From Sanguibacter antarcticus (GTDB lineage: Bacteria > Actinomycetota > Actinomycetes > Actinomycetales > Cellulomonadaceae): a DNA stretch of 64,000 bases. Below are positions 59,990-64,000 of this stretch, in pieces. Under the pieces are notes generated by a model. That model ran no database searches. It worked only from the letters and a program-made list of their open reading frames with translations, and was not told the origin of the DNA. Location: positions 2,976,001 to 3,040,000 of the forward strand of contig NZ_PDJG01000001.1 of assembly GCF_002564005.1 (NCBI RefSeq), in the 5' to 3' direction. A program made the position numbers and the translations under genes. The first letter of the stretch is position 1. Each line of letters starts with the position of its first letter.

Positions 59990-60976
59990 ATGTATCTCGG
60001 TGTCGACGGTGGCGGCACCAAGACCGCGTTCTGCCTGCTCGGCGACGACGGCCTCGTCGTCGCCGAGAGCCAGCACGACAGCATGTACTACTTCGCCGAG
60101 GGCATCGAGCTCGTCGAACGCGTGCTCCGGACCGGTATCGACACGGTGTGCAAGGCTGCCGGCGTCGCACCGGACTCCGTCGACTACGCGTTCGTCGGGA
60201 TCCCCTGCTACGGCGAGGTGAGCATCGACCTGCCCGAGCTCGACGCCATCTGCGAGCGGGTCTTCGGCGCCGGACGCCACACCTGCGGCAACGACATGGT
60301 GTGCGGGTGGGCCGGCTCCCTCGGCGGTGCCGACGGCATCAACGTCGTCTCCGGCACCGGGTCGATCGCCTACGGAGAGCGCGACGGCACCGCCTGGCGG
60401 GCCGGCGGATGGGGTGAGCTCTTCGGCGACGAAGGGTCGGGCTACTGGGTCGCGACCCAGGGGCTCAATGCCTTCTCCCGGATGAGCGACGGCAGGCTCC
60501 CCTCCGGCCCCCTCGTGCCTGCCGTCCGCGAAGCCCTGGGCCTCGGCTCAGACCTCGACGCGGTCGACATCGTGCTCAACCGCTGGCACGGCGACCGGGC
60601 GAAGATCGCCGCAATGAGCCGCGCCGTCGCCCGAGCGTCAGAGGCCGGCGACCCGGTCGCGACCCAGATCCTCCGCGACGCAGGACGCGAGCTCTCGGTG
60701 CTTGTCGACGTCGTGGCGGACGCCCTGGGCTTCGACGACAGCGACGTCGTCCCCGTCTCCTACTCCGGCGGCATGTTCGCGGCGCCGTACGTCCTCGCAT
60801 CGTTCACAGAGCACGTCACCGCCAGCAGCCGCACCGTCGACCTGCGCGAACCCCTCCTGCCCCCGCACGTGGGCGCCGCCGTCTACGCAGCACGCCTCGC
60901 GGGGCACCAGCTCGACCCCGACCAGCTCCAGCACCTGCACTCCCAGACCTCAACCAAGGAAGGCCTACCCTCATGA
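59990..60976 (+). CDS. BadF/BadG-type sugar kinase (N-acetylhexosamine kinase-like)
   Basis: A 328-aa ASKHA kinase. Phosphate-binding loops GVDGGGTKTAFCLLGDD and NVVSGTGSIAYGERDGTAWRAGGWGELFGDEGSGYW; adenosine loop YSGGMFAAPY. Family members phosphorylate N-acetylglucosamine, glucosamine or related sugars. One base after the AgaS-like stop. It would make the 6-phosphate (substrate of the SIS protein), replacing the PTS of the classical Aga pathway. Confidence 0.88.
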   Translation: MYLGVDGGGTKTAFCLLGDDGLVVAESQHDSMYYFAEGIELVERVLRTGIDTVCKAAGVAPDSVDYAFVGIPCYGEVSIDLPELDAICERVFGAGRHTCGNDMVCGWAGSLGGADGINVVSGTGSIAYGERDGTAWRAGGWGELFGDEGSGYWVATQGLNAFSRMSDGRLPSGPLVPAVREALGLGSDLDAVDIVLNRWHGDRAKIAAMSRAVARASEAGDPVATQILRDAGRELSVLVDVVADALGFDDSDVVPVSYSGGMFAAPYVLASFTEHVTASSRTVDLREPLLPPHVGAAVYAARLAGHQLDPDQLQHLHSQTSTKEGLPS

Positions 60977-61962
60977 GCTCTCCCGGCAACGTCGCCGTGG
61001 CTCGCCGCGGCGCAAGTTGGATCCCCTACGCAGCGCTCCTCGTCCTCTTCTGGGGAGTCTGGGGTGCCTTCTCGAGCCTTCCGACATCGAGATACGGCTA
61101 TCCCGACGAGATGATCTACGTCGTCTGGGCGTTCACCATGCTCATCCCCGCCTACGTCGCGATGCGTGGGCAGACCTTCGACCGCCGTGGCATCGCGATG
61201 AGGTACGGCCTCATCATCGGCCTCGCCGGCGCCGGCGGACAGCTCCTGCTCTTCAAAGCACTGACCATGGGCCCCGCCTACGTGATCTTCCCGATCATCG
61301 CCCTCTCGCCCGCGATCACCGTCGTCATGGCGCTCGTCGCACTGAGAGAACGCGTCACCAGGCTCGCGGGCGTCGGCGTCGTCCTGGCGCTCGTCGCGAT
61401 CGTCGCCTTCTCGATCTCGTCGGGCGACTCAGACATCTCAGCAGGCTCCTACCTGGTCCTGGCAGTGCTCATCTGCATCGCGTGGGGCGTCCAGGCCTAC
61501 TTCATGCGCAAGGCCGCCACTGTCGGGGTCAACGACGCCACGACCTTCGGATGGATGACCATCAGCGCCCTGCTCCTCGTCCCGGTCGCCATCCTGATGA
61601 TGGGCGGCATCCCGGGCGGGTTCCCCTGGCAGGCACCCGGCCTCACCGCCATCACCCAGGTGCTCAACGCCGTCGGTGCGCTCTTCCTCGTCATGGCTCT
61701 GAGCCGAGGCAAAGCGTCCATCGTCGCCCCCGTGACGAACGCGCTGGCGCCCGTCCTGACGATCGTTCTGTCGCTCATCATCTACCAGACGCTCCCGTCG
61801 GCCTTCCAAGGCATCGGCATCGTCCTGGCTCTCGCCGGCTCGACGCTCATGGTCTACTCCGACGAGAAGCGCAGCGAGACGCCGAGCACCGGTGAGGTGG
61901 CGGCCGTGCCGCCCAGCGTCCAGGACGCCCGGGCAGCAGACAGCACCCCCGAGCCCCGATGA
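60973..61962 (+). CDS. DMT/GRP-type permease
   Basis: A 329-aa membrane protein with ten helices and a hydrophilic C-terminus of about 40 residues. It begins GASWIPYAALLVLFWGVWGA; later RLAGVGVVLALVAIV and QGIGIVLALAGSTLMVYS are EamA-like repeats. Related DMT/GRP proteins (GlcU, RhaT) import sugars. ATGA overlap with the kinase. In this operon it is the only transporter, so it probably carries the amino sugar. Confidence 0.85.
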   Translation: MSSPGNVAVARRGASWIPYAALLVLFWGVWGAFSSLPTSRYGYPDEMIYVVWAFTMLIPAYVAMRGQTFDRRGIAMRYGLIIGLAGAGGQLLLFKALTMGPAYVIFPIIALSPAITVVMALVALRERVTRLAGVGVVLALVAIVAFSISSGDSDISAGSYLVLAVLICIAWGVQAYFMRKAATVGVNDATTFGWMTISALLLVPVAILMMGGIPGGFPWQAPGLTAITQVLNAVGALFLVMALSRGKASIVAPVTNALAPVLTIVLSLIIYQTLPSAFQGIGIVLALAGSTLMVYSDEKRSETPSTGEVAAVPPSVQDARAADSTPEPR

Positions 61963-62996
61963 CCCACCACGAGGCCCGCAGCGAGCGACCACGCGTCGCG
62001 ACCGTCACGTTGAACCCTGCCATCGACGTCACCTACGAGGTCCCGTCCCTCGTCGTCGACGACGTCGTCCGGGTCACCCGGACGACGTCCCGCGCCGGAG
62101 GCAAAGGCGTCAACGTCGCTGCCGTCGCATCGGCGATCGGCGCCGACGCACGGGTCCTCGTCCTCACCGGCGGCCCCTCCGGGACAGCGTTCACCGACGG
62201 GCTGGCCGCACTCGACCTCGACGTGCTGGCGGTCGACGCGCTCGCCGACGTGCGCCGCACAGTCGTCGTCGTCGCCCACGACGGCACGACCACGAGCCTC
62301 CAGGAACCAGGCCACGACGTCCGCGAACCGCAGACCACCGCCCGGCAGGTCCTCGAGGCGGTCGACCGGTTGCTCGCCGAGGGCGTGAGCGCCGTTGCCG
62401 TCAGCGGCTCCCTGCCACCAGGGTGCCCGGTGAGCCTGCTCACGGACGTCGTCGCCCGGTTCCTCTCAGGCGGCGTGCCCGTCGTCGTCGACACCTCCGG
62501 CGAGGCTCTCGCCTCCGTCGTCAGGTCCGGCGCGATCCTGACCCCCAACAGGTCCGAGCTCGTCGAGATGCTCGGCGAGAGCGCTCCGGAGCCCTTCGGC
62601 GCGAACGGCCTCGACGAGGCATGGACGGTCGCCGCTGCCCGACGTCTGCTCTCCGAGGGGGCGCCCGCAGTGCTCGTCACGCTGGGCGCCGACGGCATCC
62701 TTGCCGTCACTCCCGACGGGACGTTCGCCGCGCGGCCTCCCCAGGCCGTCTTCGGGAACCCCACCGGTGCCGGCGACGCAGCCGTCGCGGCGCTCCTCGT
62801 GCACCTGGCAGCCGCCGGTGACCCTGCGGCAGTCCGCTGGACCGAGGCGCTCGCAGACATGGTCGCGACCTCTGCGGCGTGCGTGCTGCGTCCCGTCGCC
62901 GGGGAGGTCGACCACACCGCACGTGCGGCATGGCTGCCCCAGGTCAGAGTCCGCGCCACCACACCACCCACCGACCAGGAGGACCTCCCGACATGA
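61959..62996 (+). CDS. PfkB-type hexose kinase (1-phosphofructokinase/tagatose-6-P kinase-like)
   Basis: A 345-aa kinase of the LacC/FruK class. N-terminal TVTLNPAIDVTYEVPSL, then SRAGGKGVNVAAVASAIGA; C-terminal GNPTGAGDAAVAALL (anion hole and catalytic Asp). Substrate likely tagatose 6-phosphate, given the aldolase next door. ATGA overlap with the permease. Confidence 0.92.
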   Translation: MTHHEARSERPRVATVTLNPAIDVTYEVPSLVVDDVVRVTRTTSRAGGKGVNVAAVASAIGADARVLVLTGGPSGTAFTDGLAALDLDVLAVDALADVRRTVVVVAHDGTTTSLQEPGHDVREPQTTARQVLEAVDRLLAEGVSAVAVSGSLPPGCPVSLLTDVVARFLSGGVPVVVDTSGEALASVVRSGAILTPNRSELVEMLGESAPEPFGANGLDEAWTVAAARRLLSEGAPAVLVTLGADGILAVTPDGTFAARPPQAVFGNPTGAGDAAVAALLVHLAAAGDPAAVRWTEALADMVATSAACVLRPVAGEVDHTARAAWLPQVRVRATTPPTDQEDLPT

Positions 62997-63874
62997 ACAC
63001 CACCATGGCAGCCGTCGCTCACGAGTGCCGGACGCGGGGCACCGCCGTCGGCGCCTTCAACGCGATCCTCCTCGAGCACGTCGAGGCGATCGTCGCAGGC
63101 GCTGAGGACGTCGGTCTTCCCGTCGTGCTCCAGCTGTCCCAGAACGCCGCCGAGTACCACGGGGGGCTCGCACCGCTGGCCCGGGGCGCGCTCGCGATCG
63201 CAGAGGCAGCATCCGTGCCCGTCATCGTGCACCTCGATCATGCAGACGACGAGGCGCTCGTCGACGAGGCGCTCGCTGTGGGCATCCGGTCTGTCATGTT
63301 CGACGCGTCGACAGCCGACTATGCGGAGAACGTGAGCCGTACCGCCAACGTGGTTGCCCGGTGCCATGCTGTCGGGTGCTGGGTCGAGGCCGAACTCGGT
63401 GAGGTCGGTGGCAAGGACGGAGCGCACGCGCCCGGCGCTCGCACCGACCCGGACGAGGCGGCGGCGTTCGTCCTCGCGACGGGGGTCAACGCGCTGGCGG
63501 TCGCGGTCGGGTCCTCGCACGCGATGTCGAGCCGTGACGCCGTGCTCGACGACGAGCTCATCGCCCGGCTACGCGACGCCGTGGACGTGCCCCTCGTGCT
63601 GCACGGTTCGAGCGGGGTCCCAGACGACGGGCTGCGCGCTGCGGTCCACCACGGGATCACGAAGGTCAACGTCGGCACGCGGCTCAACGTCGTCATGACG
63701 TACCAGGTGCGCCGCGTGCTCGCGGAACGTCCCGAGCTGACGGACCCGCGTGCCTACCTGGCTCCCGGCCGGGACGCGATCCGCTCTGAGGTCGGTCGCA
63801 TCCTCCGCCTGCTCGCCGACGGCTCAGGGCTGGAGACGGTCTCTGCCTCCGATCCGGACCCCGCCCGCGCCTGA
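62993..63874 (+). CDS. Class II aldolase (tagatose-bisphosphate/fructose-bisphosphate type)
   Basis: A 293-aa zinc aldolase. Catalytic and metal residues: Asp82-His83 in VIVHLDHADD, EAELGEVGGKDG loop, His in VGSSHAM and His in LVLHGSSGV, then GITKVNVGTRLN. This is the KbaY/GatY/AgaY group. It would split tagatose-1,6-bisphosphate into dihydroxyacetone phosphate and glyceraldehyde-3-phosphate. ATGA overlap with the kinase; last gene of the operon. Confidence 0.92.
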   Translation: MNTTMAAVAHECRTRGTAVGAFNAILLEHVEAIVAGAEDVGLPVVLQLSQNAAEYHGGLAPLARGALAIAEAASVPVIVHLDHADDEALVDEALAVGIRSVMFDASTADYAENVSRTANVVARCHAVGCWVEAELGEVGGKDGAHAPGARTDPDEAAAFVLATGVNALAVAVGSSHAMSSRDAVLDDELIARLRDAVDVPLVLHGSSGVPDDGLRAAVHHGITKVNVGTRLNVVMTYQVRRVLAERPELTDPRAYLAPGRDAIRSEVGRILRLLADGSGLETVSASDPDPARA

Positions 63875-63943
63875 CGAGCCTGCTCTGGCCGGACGCCCCT
63901 CAGCCGTGACGCGTCGTGGACACGACCGCTGCCGTCGGTGGGC

Positions 63944-63949
63944 TATGTT
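63944..63949 (+). promoter_or_regulatory. Leaderless -10 box TATGTT
   Basis: TATGTT ends six bases before ATG 63956. It appears to drive the short upstream frame and the gene that begins at the window edge. Confidence 0.5.
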
Positions 63950-63955
63950 TCGGGG

Positions 63956-63997
63956 ATGCTGACCACGACCATCGACCGTGACCGTCCCGGCCGATGA
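63956..63997 (+). CDS. Leaderless 13-codon upstream frame
   Basis: MLTTTIDRDRPGR then TGA, which overlaps the ATG at 63994 by four bases (ATGA). With the -10 box six bases upstream, a ribosome could start on the leaderless ATG, finish the short frame and restart at 63994. It might be a leader peptide or an alternative start; the sequence alone cannot decide. Confidence 0.5.
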   Translation: MLTTTIDRDRPGR

Positions 63998-64000
63998 GCA
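63994..64000 (+). CDS. Start of next gene (runs off window)
   Basis: Only ATG AGC A is visible. Its start overlaps the 13-codon frame. No function can be assigned. Confidence 0.35.

Overview
The window is chromosomal DNA from a high-GC Gram-positive actinobacterium. Evidence: strongly GC-biased third positions throughout; many leaderless genes (TANNNT box 6-7 nt before ATG); two mycothiol-type maleylpyruvate isomerase-family proteins; a PaxB/Pyr4-type membrane protein; DtxR-type iron boxes; several DesK/NarL-type two-component pairs. The gene set would suit Micrococcales of the Cellulomonas/Sanguibacter kind, but this is inference. No rRNA, tRNA or CRISPR array was seen.

Left part (1-21 kb). 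Stress and housekeeping genes (DUF427, CsbD, SUKH, MarR) come first. A compact five-gene minus-strand operon (1844-3517) follows: 38-aa six-cysteine peptide, small membrane protein, thioredoxin, DUF302 protein and a CsoR-family regulator. The regulator has the two sensing cysteines but lacks the copper-binding His, as in persulfide-sensing CstR. A perfect ATACCCC-CA-GGGGTAT palindrome precedes the operon. Next are a siderophore ABC system with an iron box (3609-7755), a CPBP protease, a two-component pair, asparaginase, an anti-sigma-type ATPase, a sulfide:quinone-reductase-like flavoprotein, a diacylglycerol kinase, a double Ltp-domain surface protein and RNase HI. An unrecognised two-gene cassette (16356-17557) ends in a perfect 16-bp hairpin. 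A LuxR regulator, an SDR/HxlR pair and two maleylpyruvate isomerase-like genes complete this part.

Island (about 21.67-28.15 kb). This is a decayed mobile region. The 3' end of the second maleylpyruvate isomerase-like gene is joined to a resolvase remnant. Inside are an Abi/HEPN-like gene, small phage-like genes, an IS30 element with a nonsense codon and a 44-nt G run, two broken ISL3 transposases, and a phosphotransferase cargo gene followed by a truncated partner. GC and codon bias drop in places.

Middle (28-50 kb). Genes here encode a VIT1/CCC1 transporter, an orphan XRE regulator, a quinone oxidoreductase, two more NarL-type two-component pairs (one beside an ABC exporter), a maltokinase-cap-like protein, an AI-2E-family transporter, a second iron-boxed siderophore system (35307-39078) with a UPF0303 protein, a MecA_N-type penicillin-binding lipoprotein, MarR, a PrmC-like methyltransferase, a Pr6Pr protein and a CmtR/cation-efflux pair. 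CmtR has Cys57, Cys61 and Cys102; a 36-bp imperfect palindrome spans its leaderless promoter and start codon.

Right part (50-64 kb). A LacI repressor with a perfect 14-bp operator is divergent from a sugar ABC importer and an intracellular GH3 glycosidase. A stable hairpin lies in the first codons of the first permease. After a PaxB/Pyr4-like membrane protein, a leaderless GntR/HutC regulator is divergent from a translationally coupled operon: AgaS-like SIS protein, BadF-type sugar kinase, DMT/GRP-type permease, PfkB-type kinase and class II aldolase. It looks like a PTS-independent galactosamine-type pathway. Four helically spaced ACCAGT repeats lie in the shared promoter. The window ends with a leaderless 13-codon upstream frame overlapping the start of the next gene.
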